Positions 1 to 5,091 of a stretch of 5,526 bases of DNA are shown in pieces. The notes under the pieces were generated by a model. The model was not told the origin of the DNA, did not search any database, and saw only the letters and a list, made by a program, of their open reading frames with translations. This stretch comes from Beijerinckiaceae bacterium (GTDB lineage: Bacteria > Pseudomonadota > Alphaproteobacteria > Rhizobiales > Beijerinckiaceae), in NCBI GenBank assembly GCA_947458675.1, contig CANHAW010000159.1, forward strand, positions 1-5,526. Reading direction: 5' to 3'. The position numbers and the translations under genes were made by a program. Each line of letters starts with the position of its first letter. The first letter of the stretch is position 1.

Positions 1-345
1 CATCACCTGACTGATGGGATGAATCCGTCCGGTCTCAATCGCGGCCTCGCGTACTGGCAAGGTCACATCAACTTTTTCGGAAGCAAGGCGAGCTTCAAGG
101 GCGGCTTCTTTCAGCATGTCGCGCCGCGCATTCAGCGCGTCGCTCACCTTGTCCTTGAGCTGGTTGATGGCCGCGCCCTGTGTCTTGCGCTCATCCGGTG
201 ACATTTTGCCGAGCGTGGCAAGCAGCGCCGAGATGGAGCCCTTTTTGCCCAGCGCGCCGACGCGCACGCTTTCAAGAGCGGCTTCGTCGCTGGCAGCAGC
301 AATGGCCGCGAGTGTTTCGTTTTCGAGAACGGTGAGATCCGACAT
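1..345 (-). CDS. pheS: Phenylalanyl-tRNA synthetase alpha subunit, N-terminal part (cut by window edge)
   Basis: This is the first 115 codons of the alpha subunit of phenylalanyl-tRNA synthetase, the cytoplasmic alpha2beta2 class II enzyme that charges tRNA-Phe. The protein starts [10 protein letters not shown]. It has the helical N-terminal arm that forms a coiled coil against tRNA (about residues 1-85), with the family-typical stretches [13 protein letters not shown] and [13 protein letters not shown]. The catalytic core begins near the edge at [10 protein letters not shown] (about residues 106-115). Full-length PheS is about 350 residues, so roughly two thirds is missing to the left. I chose the ATG at 345 because MSDL matches the usual alphaproteobacterial PheS start. 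An in-frame ATG at 393 would add 16 residues ([16 protein letters not shown]). Neither has a strong Shine-Dalgarno. It follows rplT on the same strand but lies beyond a strong terminator (443-469), so it needs read-through or its own promoter. I could not see a convincing promoter. Confidence 0.94.
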   Translation of the reverse strand, partial: MSDLTVLENETLAAIAAASDEAALESVRVGALGKKGSISALLATLGKMSPDERKTQGAAINQLKDKVSDALNARRDMLKEAALEARLASEKVDVTLPVREAAIETGRIHPISQVM

Positions 346-442
346 TGCGCGTCCGTCAAAAGTGCGGAGGGAAAGCTGCGCGGCTTTTGCCATGCGCTCT
401 GCTTCTTGTCGAGGATTCGGGACGCACTCGCCCCTGAAAGCA

Positions 443-469
443 AAAAGCCCGGCACGTGGCCGGGCTTTT
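443..469 (-). terminator. Intrinsic terminator after rplT, upstream of pheS
   Basis: A perfect 11-bp inverted repeat (AAAAGCCCGGC / GCCGGGCTTTT) encloses a 5-nt loop. Read on the minus strand, the GC-rich stem ends in five U. It begins 18 nt past the rplT stop and lies about 100 nt before the pheS start. On the plus strand it also ends in four T, so it could work both ways, although no plus-strand gene lies nearby. It should end or reduce rpmI-rplT transcripts before pheS. Confidence 0.88.
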
Positions 470-487
470 CTGTTCGATCTTCGCGCC

Positions 488-853
488 TCAGGCCGTGGCG
501 GGGAGAGCGGACTTCGCCTTTTCGACAATAGCCTTGAAGGCAGCCGGCTCGTGGATGGCAAGCTCGGAAAGGACCTTGCGGTCTACCGTAATGCCAGCCT
601 TCGTGAGGCCGTCGATGAAGCGGCTATAGGTCAGGCCCATTTCGCGGACGGCCGCGTTCAGGCGCTGGATCCAGAGCGCGCGAATGGTGCGCTTCTTGTT
701 CTTGCGGTCGCGGTAGGCATATTGCATCGACTTGTCGACGGCAGCCTTGGCGGCGCGAATGGTGTTTTTACGACGGCCATAAAAGCCTTTGGCGGCGTCG
801 AGGGTCTTCTTGTGCTTGGCGTGCGAGGTTACGCCGCGTTTGACACGTGCCAT
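488..853 (-). CDS. rplT: 50S ribosomal protein L20
   Basis: The product is a 121-residue L20, the expected length, which binds 23S rRNA early in 50S assembly. The N-terminal half is very basic and matches the rRNA-threading extension ([16 protein letters not shown], then [14 protein letters not shown] at about residues 24-37 and [23 protein letters not shown] at about 46-68). The C-terminal globular part carries [16 protein letters not shown] and [16 protein letters not shown]. In other bacteria L20 also binds its own operon mRNA and represses translation, which is relevant to the structured rpmI leader. The start at ATG 853 is supported by AGGAG at 860-864 with a 6-nt spacer. The gene follows rpmI by 44 nt with no terminator between, so the two are co-transcribed. 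A strong terminator follows. Confidence 0.98.
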   Translation of the reverse strand: MARVKRGVTSHAKHKKTLDAAKGFYGRRKNTIRAAKAAVDKSMQYAYRDRKNKKRTIRALWIQRLNAAVREMGLTYSRFIDGLTKAGITVDRKVLSELAIHEPAAFKAIVEKAKSALPATA

Positions 854-897
854 GGTGATCTCCTGGAAAACTCGAGAAAGGAACGGAGCGGGAAGCT

Positions 898-1098
898 TCA
901 GCCGTTGGGCAGGAAGTACTTCTTGATGTTGTCACCATCCGTCTTGAAGAGGACGTTGGTGCCGCGAAGGTTCCGGATCTGCTTGTTCGTCCGCTTGATC
1001 ATGCCGTGGCGCTTGCCGCGCTGGGCGTAGAGCACCTTGCCGGTGCCAGTGATCTTGAAGCGCTTTTTGGCGCCGGACTTGGTCTTAAGTTTGGGCAT
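898..1098 (-). CDS. rpmI: 50S ribosomal protein L35
   Basis: The product is a 66-residue L35, the normal size, a small, very basic 50S protein. The sequence starts [15 protein letters not shown] and continues with [20 protein letters not shown] and NLRGTNVLF, all diagnostic of the family. The start is ATG 1098, with GGAG at 1105-1108 spaced 6 nt. An in-frame GTG at 1110 would sit inside that ribosome binding site, so I rejected it. The gene is followed by rplT (44-nt gap) in the conserved infC-rpmI-rplT order. It is separated from infC by 200 nt holding a promoter candidate and two hairpins, so rpmI-rplT can probably be expressed and controlled apart from infC. Confidence 0.97.
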   Translation of the reverse strand: MPKLKTKSGAKKRFKITGTGKVLYAQRGKRHGMIKRTNKQIRNLRGTNVLFKTDGDNIKKYFLPNG

Positions 1099-1104
1099 TT
1101 GGCT

Positions 1105-1108
1105 CTCC
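1105..1108 (-). promoter_or_regulatory. rpmI ribosome binding site
   Basis: GGAG lies 6 nt before the ATG at 1098. It rules out the in-frame GTG at 1110, whose codons overlap this site. A GAAA-capped hairpin (1113-1128) ends only 4 nt upstream, so the structure could affect ribosome access. Confidence 0.85.
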
Positions 1109-1112
1109 ACAG

Positions 1113-1128
1113 GGGCGGTTTCCCGCCC
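1113..1128 (-). promoter_or_regulatory. GNRA-capped hairpin directly upstream of the rpmI ribosome binding site
   Basis: The minus-strand RNA reads GGGCGG GAAA CCGCCC: a perfect 6-bp, almost all-GC stem closed by a GAAA tetraloop, a stable fold typical of functional RNA. It is 4 nt before the GGAG of rpmI and has no U-tract, so it is not a terminator. Together with the 1141-1162 hairpin it may form an operator for a ribosomal protein such as L20. That role is inference. Confidence 0.55.
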
Positions 1129-1140
1129 GGTTACTCATGC

Positions 1141-1162
1141 CGGAGAGGCCGATGCCTCTCCG
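1141..1162 (-). promoter_or_regulatory. 9-bp hairpin in the rpmI leader
   Basis: A perfect 9-bp inverted repeat (CGGAGAGGC / GCCTCTCCG) flanks a 4-nt loop, which reads AUCG in the minus-strand RNA. No U-run follows on either strand, so it is not an intrinsic terminator. It lies 12 nt upstream of the GAAA-capped hairpin. The pair forms a compact two-stem block inside the predicted rpmI leader. Confidence 0.55.
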
Positions 1163-1228
1163 TTCGCGTCACAATGAGCGAAACAAACCGCCACGGCAGC
1201 CCTGTCAGCCGGGCGGTTCGAAGGGGGG

Positions 1229-1258
1229 CTTATAGAGGACAATCCCCCGAGCTGGCAA
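1229..1258 (-). promoter_or_regulatory. Candidate promoter for rpmI-rplT
   Basis: Read on the minus strand, TTGCCA (1253-1258) and TATAAG (1229-1234) are separated by 18 bp and resemble -35 and -10 elements of the housekeeping sigma factor. A second TTGCCA occurs 14 bp upstream (1267-1272) as part of a 9-bp direct repeat, GGCTTGCCA on this strand. The predicted start near 1222 would give a leader of about 120 nt containing both hairpins. No experiment supports it. Confidence 0.5.
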
Positions 1259-1298
1259 GCCTAACTTGGCAAGCCCGGTCGGGGCCGACTGGTTCGCT

Positions 1299-1838
1299 TT
1301 AGCGCGGGGCGAGGATCATGATCATCTGGCGGCCCTCCATGGAGGGCTCCAGCTCGACCTTGGCAATGGCGCCGGTCTCTTCCTTGACGCGGGAGAGCAG
1401 ACGGTAACCGAGATCCTGGTGAGCCATTTCGCGGCCGCGGAAGCGCAGGGTCACCTTGACCTTGTCGCCTTCCTCGAAGAAGCGCCTCATGGCCCTCATT
1501 TTCACATCGTAATCGTGATCGTCGATGCCGGGGCGGAGCTTGATCTCCTTCACCTCGACGATTTTCTGCTTCTTTCGGGCCTCGGCGGCCTTTTTCTGCT
1601 CAAGGAAGCGGAATTTGCCGTAGTCCAAAATCTTGCAGACCGGCGGGCTTGCGTTCGGCACGATCTCGACCAGGTCGAGGCCTGCCTCTTCAGCCATTTG
1701 GAGTGCTTCGGGCGCCCCGATGACGCCGCGGTTCTGGCCATCTTGATCGATCAGCTGCACTTCGCGGACGCGGATATCTCGGTTGATGCGATGCCCATCC
1801 TTTTGCGGTGTGTGCGGGGCTTTCATGGGACGACGAAT
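1299..1838 (-). CDS. infC: Translation initiation factor IF-3, probable AUU start
   Basis: IF-3 binds the 30S subunit, blocks premature 50S joining and checks start codon and initiator tRNA. The N-domain (about residues 14-85 of 179) contains [16 protein letters not shown] and [25 protein letters not shown] lysine-rich linker helix ([12 protein letters not shown], about 81-92) follows. The C-domain (about 93-179) contains [29 protein letters not shown] and the terminal [12 protein letters not shown] place the start at ATT 1838, giving [10 protein letters not shown] at the N-terminus. AGGAG at 1846-1850 is 7 nt from that ATT but 19 nt from the first ATG (1826), and IF-3 genes commonly use AUU/AUA for autoregulation. 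A conventional call would be 1299-1826, 175 residues. The gene lies downstream of the glycosyltransferase on the same strand with a 145-nt gap, and no terminator separates it from rpmI. Confidence 0.96.
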   Translation of the reverse strand: MRRPMKAPHTPQKDGHRINRDIRVREVQLIDQDGQNRGVIGAPEALQMAEEAGLDLVEIVPNASPPVCKILDYGKFRFLEQKKAAEARKKQKIVEVKEIKLRPGIDDHDYDVKMRAMRRFFEEGDKVKVTLRFRGREMAHQDLGYRLLSRVKEETGAIAKVELEPSMEGRQMIMILAPR

Positions 1839-1845
1839 GGGGTTT

Positions 1846-1850
1846 CTCCT
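1846..1850 (-). promoter_or_regulatory. infC ribosome binding site selecting an ATT start
   Basis: AGGAG (GAGGAG when extended to 1851) on the minus strand is 7 nt before ATT at 1838 and 19 nt before the first ATG at 1826. The spacing decides for the rare AUU start. Confidence 0.85.
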
Positions 1851-1924
1851 CGAGTGAATACGTCGGATCTGGACGATTACGCCTCAAATCGGCTCATGCG
1901 CAAGCGCAATCCGGACCCGCGCAG

Positions 1925-1953
1925 AAGATCGTGGCTCCCTGTGCCGAAGTCAA
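1925..1953 (-). promoter_or_regulatory. Candidate infC promoter
   Basis: On the minus strand TTGACT (1948-1953) is a good -35 match. It is followed at 17 bp by GATCTT (1925-1930), a weak -10 match. It lies between the glycosyltransferase stop and infC and would give a leader of roughly 80 nt. No intrinsic terminator separates the glycosyltransferase from infC, so read-through may also feed infC. Confidence 0.35.
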
Positions 1954-1983
1954 CACGGCTGAGGGGCGCCGAGGCAAATGATT

Positions 1984-3213
1984 TCAATTGCGGTCTTCGG
2001 CCCCATGCTCGATCAGCCGGGCATAGATTTCCAATGTGTGCGCACACATCCGCTCGAGACCGAAAGAATTCTCGACATGGGCCCTGCCGCGCTCTGCCAG
2101 CGCGTCGCGGGCTGCAGCGCCCATCGACAGGATGTTTTCAAGCGCCTCCGCAAGGGCGTGGGGGTCGTTGGGGGCGATCGTCCAGCCGGTGCGCTTCTCT
2201 TTCGCCGCGCGGGGGGGTGAAAGAACCGTTTCTGCAACGGCCCCGAGATCGGTGACGACGACCGGCGTGCCCATGGCTTGGGCTTCGACAGCCGAACGGC
2301 CGAAGGCTTCAGGCTCGGTCGAGGGCACCGCGAGGGCCGTTGCAGCTGCAAGGGCCGCAGGCATATCACTGACATGGCCCACGCGGGACACAATGCCTTC
2401 GAGCCCCGCTTTTTGGATGGCCTCATCCAGTTCGCGCACATAGCCAGCGCGCCCCTGATCGTCCCCGGCGAGAATATAGCGGACGTCCGTGACGCCTTTT
2501 TCGGCGAGCAAACGCGCGGCCTCGATCAGGACTTTTTGTCCTTTCCACGCAGTCAGTCGTGCCGCCAACAGGATGATACGTTCCTCCGGGCCAACATTCC
2601 ACGCCTTGCGCAGGCGCTGCACGCGTGCCGGGTCGAGCCCGTTGCGCGAAAAAAGCCTCAGATCGGTCCCGCGATGGATGATGGCTGTCCGATCCTTTGC
2701 AAATGGATAGTTTTTCGCAATCAATCCCGCCGTATAGGCAGAGTTTGCGATCACGGCATCGCCACGCGCCATGACGGAATTGTAAAGCAGTTTCAGGGAC
2801 GATTTTCCCGAGTAGCTGCCGTGGTAGGTTGTCATAAACGGCGTCTTCGTTTTGCGTGATGCTTCAAGAGCAACCCATGCGGGTGCACGTGAGCGCGCAT
2901 GAACAAGGTCGACATTTTCCGACTTGATGATTTTGGCCAGGCGCCGTGAATTCATGGCCATGGCCAAAGGGTTTTTGGTGGATGCCGGAAACGGAATCCA
3001 GATCCCGCCTTTGGCCTGCAATTCACTGATCAGCCGCCCGCCTTCGGTCGCCACCAGGGCATGGGCTCCAGCCTCGGCAAGCGCGGCGGCTATATCTATG
3101 GTTGTGCGCTCCGCACCACCGGCATCAAGGCGCGGAATGATTTGCAGGATCGTTTGTCCGCCAAGCCGCGATTGGGCTCCGGTTTCGAATGCTCCCCGTG
3201 CAATCTGTCGCAT
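1984..3213 (-). CDS. GT4-family (GT-B fold) glycosyltransferase
   Basis: With the ATG at 3213 this is a 409-residue retaining glycosyltransferase of the GT4 type, a cytoplasmic or membrane-associated enzyme that moves sugar from a nucleotide-sugar donor. The N-domain has the glycine-rich acceptor-side loop LDAGGAERT (about residues 29-37), EGGRLISEL and HARSRAPAW. The C-domain has AARLTAWKGQ (R219 and K224, typical donor phosphate contacts), LAGDDQGR and the E-x7-E motif EAFGRSAVE (E302, E310). I see no signal peptide or membrane helix. Donor and acceptor cannot be told from sequence; lipopolysaccharide, exopolysaccharide or glycolipid synthesis are all possible. An ATG at 3318 would add 35 residues but lies inside the divergent hydrolase gene. 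Homologous sequence seems to begin at about residue 20 (QTILQIIPRLD), so I prefer the shorter form. The ribosome binding site (CCGGAA) is weak. Confidence 0.87.
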   Translation of the reverse strand: MRQIARGAFETGAQSRLGGQTILQIIPRLDAGGAERTTIDIAAALAEAGAHALVATEGGRLISELQAKGGIWIPFPASTKNPLAMAMNSRRLAKIIKSENVDLVHARSRAPAWVALEASRKTKTPFMTTYHGSYSGKSSLKLLYNSVMARGDAVIANSAYTAGLIAKNYPFAKDRTAIIHRGTDLRLFSRNGLDPARVQRLRKAWNVGPEERIILLAARLTAWKGQKVLIEAARLLAEKGVTDVRYILAGDDQGRAGYVRELDEAIQKAGLEGIVSRVGHVSDMPAALAAATALAVPSTEPEAFGRSAVEAQAMGTPVVVTDLGAVAETVLSPPRAAKEKRTGWTIAPNDPHALAEALENILSMGAAARDALAERGRAHVENSFGLERMCAHTLEIYARLIEHGAEDRN

Positions 3214-3234
3214 TGTTGTTCCGGCCGCTATAAG
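3206..3234. promoter_or_regulatory. Possible divergent promoter region between glycosyltransferase and hydrolase
   Basis: The plus strand carries TATAAG at 3229-3234, a good -10 match about 70 nt before the hydrolase ATG, but with only a poor -35. On the minus strand the same site reads TATAGC. A TTGCCG lies 16 bp upstream of it, which would put transcription start almost at the glycosyltransferase ATG. The shared AT-rich core could serve both genes. The evidence is weak. Confidence 0.25.
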
Positions 3235-3305
3235 CTTTGCGAGCCCTGCGGCAAGGCCACAGCGCGAATCATGTCCACGATACGCGTCAGGCAGATCGGA
3301 TCGCA

Positions 3306-4100
3306 ATGTCAGATACATCCACCCATGATGGATGCGCCATCGATTTTCTGAAGGTCGATGGCGTCAGCATCGCTTTCCGCCGCCGTCTGCCCAATCCTGC
3401 CAAAGCCGTTCGGCCCGGAATCGTCTGGCTCGGGGGCTTCAAATCCGACATGAAATCGACCAAGGCCGAGCGTCTCGATGATTTTGCCGGGCGGGAGGGC
3501 CGCGCCTGTCTGCGGTTCGATTATTCGGGGCATGGCGAATCCGGCGGTCGCTTCGAGGACGGCACAATCTCAAGGTGGGTCTCGGAAAGTCTGGCCATGC
3601 TCCGCTCTCAGACCAGCGGACCGCAAATTCTTGTCGGATCATCCATGGGCGGCTGGATTGCGCTGCTTGTCGCGCGCGCCATGGGGGCCGAAGAGGCGTC
3701 GCGACGTATCGCCGGTCTGGTTCTGATCGCCCCCGCAGTCGATTTTACCGAAGTGCTGATGTGGGAGAAAATGGGCGCAGACACACGGCGTGAGATCGTG
3801 GAGAAGGGCGCCTGGATGCGCCAAAGCGCCTATGCGCCCGAGCCCTATCCGATCACCCGAGCGCTCATCGAGGATGGGCGGCGGAATCTCTTACTCTGCG
3901 GTATGATCGAGGCGCATGCGCCCGTCCATATCCTGCAGGGAGGCAAGGACCCGGATGTGCCCTGGCAGCACGCCATGACTTTGGTAGAGCATCTCGCGGG
4001 CGATTGCGTGACGGTGACGCTCATCAAAGATGGCGATCATCGTCTGTCCCGAGAACAGGATATTGCCCTTCTCCTCGCCGCCGTGGGCACGGTAGCCTGA
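3306..4100 (+). CDS. Alpha/beta hydrolase, ABHD10-like (esterase/thioesterase type)
   Basis: This is a 264-residue single-domain serine hydrolase with a readable catalytic triad. The nucleophile elbow is GSSMGG (Ser113). The acid is Asp215 in GGKDPDVPW, and the base is His245 in DGDHRLS. The oxyanion-side strand and loop read WLGGFKSDM (about 41-49). FDYSGHGESGG (about 71-81) is the usual second conserved loop. The HRLS and DPDVPWQHA wording resembles ABHD10-type proteins, which include acyl-glucuronide esterase and palmitoyl-protein thioesterase activities in mammals. The bacterial substrate is unknown. No signal peptide is visible, so it is probably cytoplasmic. I chose ATG 3306 (MSDTSTHDG), where the conserved part begins soon after. 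An upstream TTG at 3237 would add 23 residues of unlikely sequence. It diverges from the glycosyltransferase with 92 nt between the chosen starts. Confidence 0.87.
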   Translation: MSDTSTHDGCAIDFLKVDGVSIAFRRRLPNPAKAVRPGIVWLGGFKSDMKSTKAERLDDFAGREGRACLRFDYSGHGESGGRFEDGTISRWVSESLAMLRSQTSGPQILVGSSMGGWIALLVARAMGAEEASRRIAGLVLIAPAVDFTEVLMWEKMGADTRREIVEKGAWMRQSAYAPEPYPITRALIEDGRRNLLLCGMIEAHAPVHILQGGKDPDVPWQHAMTLVEHLAGDCVTVTLIKDGDHRLSREQDIALLLAAVGTVA

Positions 4101-4107
4101 GCTTGGC

Positions 4108-4128
4108 TGGGCCACATCAGCCGGCCCA
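4108..4128 (+). other. Short inverted repeat after the hydrolase stop
   Basis: TGGGCC (4108-4113) and GGCCCA (4123-4128) can form a 6-bp stem with a 9-nt loop, 7 nt after the hydrolase stop. TCAGCCGG is repeated at 4117-4124 and 4131-4138. No U-tract follows, so this could be a Rho-type 3' end or a chance GC-rich structure. Confidence 0.25.
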
Positions 4129-4161
4129 AGTCAGCCGGGCTCTTCTGGCAGAGCGTCGATC

Positions 4162-4190
4162 TTGCCTGCAGGGGGTCGCGGGTGTATAAG
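4162..4190 (+). promoter_or_regulatory. Candidate promoter for rimP-nusA
   Basis: TTGCCT (4162-4167) and TATAAG (4185-4190) with an ideal 17-bp spacer fit a housekeeping sigma promoter. It resembles the rpmI promoter candidate (TTGCCA-18-TATAAG). The predicted start near 4197 gives a leader of about 145 nt before rimP that contains the hairpin at 4240-4272. Confidence 0.55.
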
Positions 4191-4239
4191 ACCTTCATTC
4201 ACATCTTAACAGTATGACCGTTTTGGATGGTCGATTGTG

Positions 4240-4272
4240 GAGAGTGGGGCCCGCCCGGGACCCGCTCTTTTT
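4240..4272 (+). terminator. Terminator-like hairpin in the rimP-nusA leader (possible attenuator)
   Basis: Left arm 4240-4252 and right arm 4257-4269 form a 13-bp stem with one G-A mismatch (4249/4260), two G-U pairs and a GCCC loop. The run CTCTTTTTC follows, with five T at 4268-4272. It lies 140 nt after the hydrolase stop, downstream of the rimP promoter candidate and 70 nt before the rimP start. It may simply end hydrolase transcripts, but its place behind the promoter suggests premature termination control of rimP-nusA. Confidence 0.62.
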
Positions 4273-4331
4273 CGTTTGGTCCAGCCTTTCGGTCATCTGA
4301 TCACGGCTTTTGGGAGTTGAGCGTTTGGAGC

Positions 4332-4336
4332 AGGAG
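4332..4336 (+). promoter_or_regulatory. rimP ribosome binding site
   Basis: AGGAG is spaced 6 nt from ATG 4343. It rules out the in-frame TTG at 4310, which would place this site inside the coding region. Confidence 0.85.
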
Positions 4337-4342
4337 AAGAGC

Positions 4343-5059
4343 ATGGCGGCCGCCCAGACTGGCCCGGAATTGCTCGAAGAGCCGCGTCTCATTTCAGAGG
4401 CGGGCGTCGCCGGACGCATTGCGACCATCGCCGGCCCGGTTCTGCTCGACCTCGGTTTCCGCCTTGTGCGCGTCAAAATTTCTGCGGCTGAAGGGACAAC
4501 CTTGCAGATCATGGCCGAACGCACCGACGGCACAATGACGGTCGATGATTGCGAAAAGGTCAGCATAGGGCTCTCACCCGTTCTCGATCTTGAAGATCCT
4601 GTCACTCAGGCTTACCGGCTTGAAATCTCCTCGCCGGGCATCGATCGTCCGCTGGTCCGCCTGTCCGATTTCGAGCGCGCGATCGGACATGAGGCGAGAC
4701 TCGAAATGAATTTCGGTCTCGATGGTCGCAAGCGTTTTCGCGGCTGGATCGAAGGCGTCGAGGGCAATGGCCGCGATGCGATCATTCTGTTGCGCCGCAT
4801 CGATGCACGTGCAGACGAACCCTCCGATGTCCGGCTGCCCGTCAGCGATATCAGCGAGGCGCGGCTTGTGCTGACTGAGGCTTTGATCCGTGAATCGCTT
4901 CGCGCAGGCAAAGCAGCCATGGAAGAGCCGTCGAAAGACGAAGAAGAGCAAGTTGCGGTACGCCGCGGGCCGGGCCGCTTCGCCAAAGCCAAACCGATTT
5001 CACCAGCGGGAACCGCGCGACGCAATGCGTCGTCAGGTCGCCCGCTCCACAAGAAGTAA
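4343..5059 (+). CDS. rimP: Ribosome maturation factor RimP
   Basis: RimP binds the free 30S subunit and assists late maturation of its head. The 238-residue product has the N-terminal alpha/beta domain (about residues 15-107) with [35 protein letters not shown] and the family signature [14 protein letters not shown] (91-104). The SH3-like C-terminal domain (about 108-182) follows. The last 50 or so residues form an added tail: acidic ([11 protein letters not shown], about 193-203), then basic ([12 protein letters not shown] and a Lys-Lys end). It looks disordered, and makes the protein longer than the E. coli form of about 150 residues; alphaproteobacterial RimPs are often longer. ATG 4343 is set by the AGGAG at 4332-4336. 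nusA follows 32 nt downstream with no terminator, the conserved rimP-nusA operon order. Confidence 0.95.
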   Translation: MAAAQTGPELLEEPRLISEAGVAGRIATIAGPVLLDLGFRLVRVKISAAEGTTLQIMAERTDGTMTVDDCEKVSIGLSPVLDLEDPVTQAYRLEISSPGIDRPLVRLSDFERAIGHEARLEMNFGLDGRKRFRGWIEGVEGNGRDAIILLRRIDARADEPSDVRLPVSDISEARLVLTEALIRESLRAGKAAMEEPSKDEEEQVAVRRGPGRFAKAKPISPAGTARRNASSGRPLHKK

Positions 5060-5077
5060 CAGGATACAAGTCCCTTC

Positions 5078-5083
5078 AAGGAG
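5078..5083 (+). promoter_or_regulatory. nusA ribosome binding site
   Basis: AAGGAG lies 8 nt before ATG 5092, a near-consensus Shine-Dalgarno and one of the strongest in the window. It fixes the nusA start. Confidence 0.85.
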
Positions 5084-5091
5084 ACATCACC

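Noticed and set aside
116..1030. Long plus-strand open frame (304 codons) across pheS, rplT and rpmI
   Set aside because: It is fully antisense to three clear conserved genes and its translation has no recognisable family features. Long antisense frames are expected in GC-rich DNA.
898..1110. Longer rpmI from a GTG at 1110
   Set aside because: The GTG overlaps the GGAG that serves ATG 1098, and L35 proteins start with MPK.
1275..1292. Inverted repeat just after infC as a terminator
   Set aside because: On the minus strand the 8-bp stem has an A-C mismatch, its loop can be only 2 nt, and no U-tract follows.
1877..1897. Six-residue frame (MSRFEA) in the infC leader on minus
   Set aside because: Very short, without a Shine-Dalgarno, and likely to occur by chance.
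1266..2255. Long plus-strand open frame (329 codons) across infC and the glycosyltransferase end
   Set aside because: It is antisense to infC and the glycosyltransferase. The translation is low-complexity and mirrors the codon bias of the true genes.
3237..3305. Longer hydrolase from a TTG at 3237
   Set aside because: The added 23 residues are unlike the family and have no ribosome binding site. MSDTSTHDG at 3306 is a natural start.
4310..4342. Longer rimP from a TTG at 4310
   Set aside because: The added residues include the AGGAG site of ATG 4343, and no ribosome binding site precedes the TTG.
4195..4605. Minus-strand open frame opposite the rimP start
   Set aside because: It is Ser/Arg/Thr-rich shadow sequence of the rimP leader and coding region, with no ribosome binding site or family resemblance.
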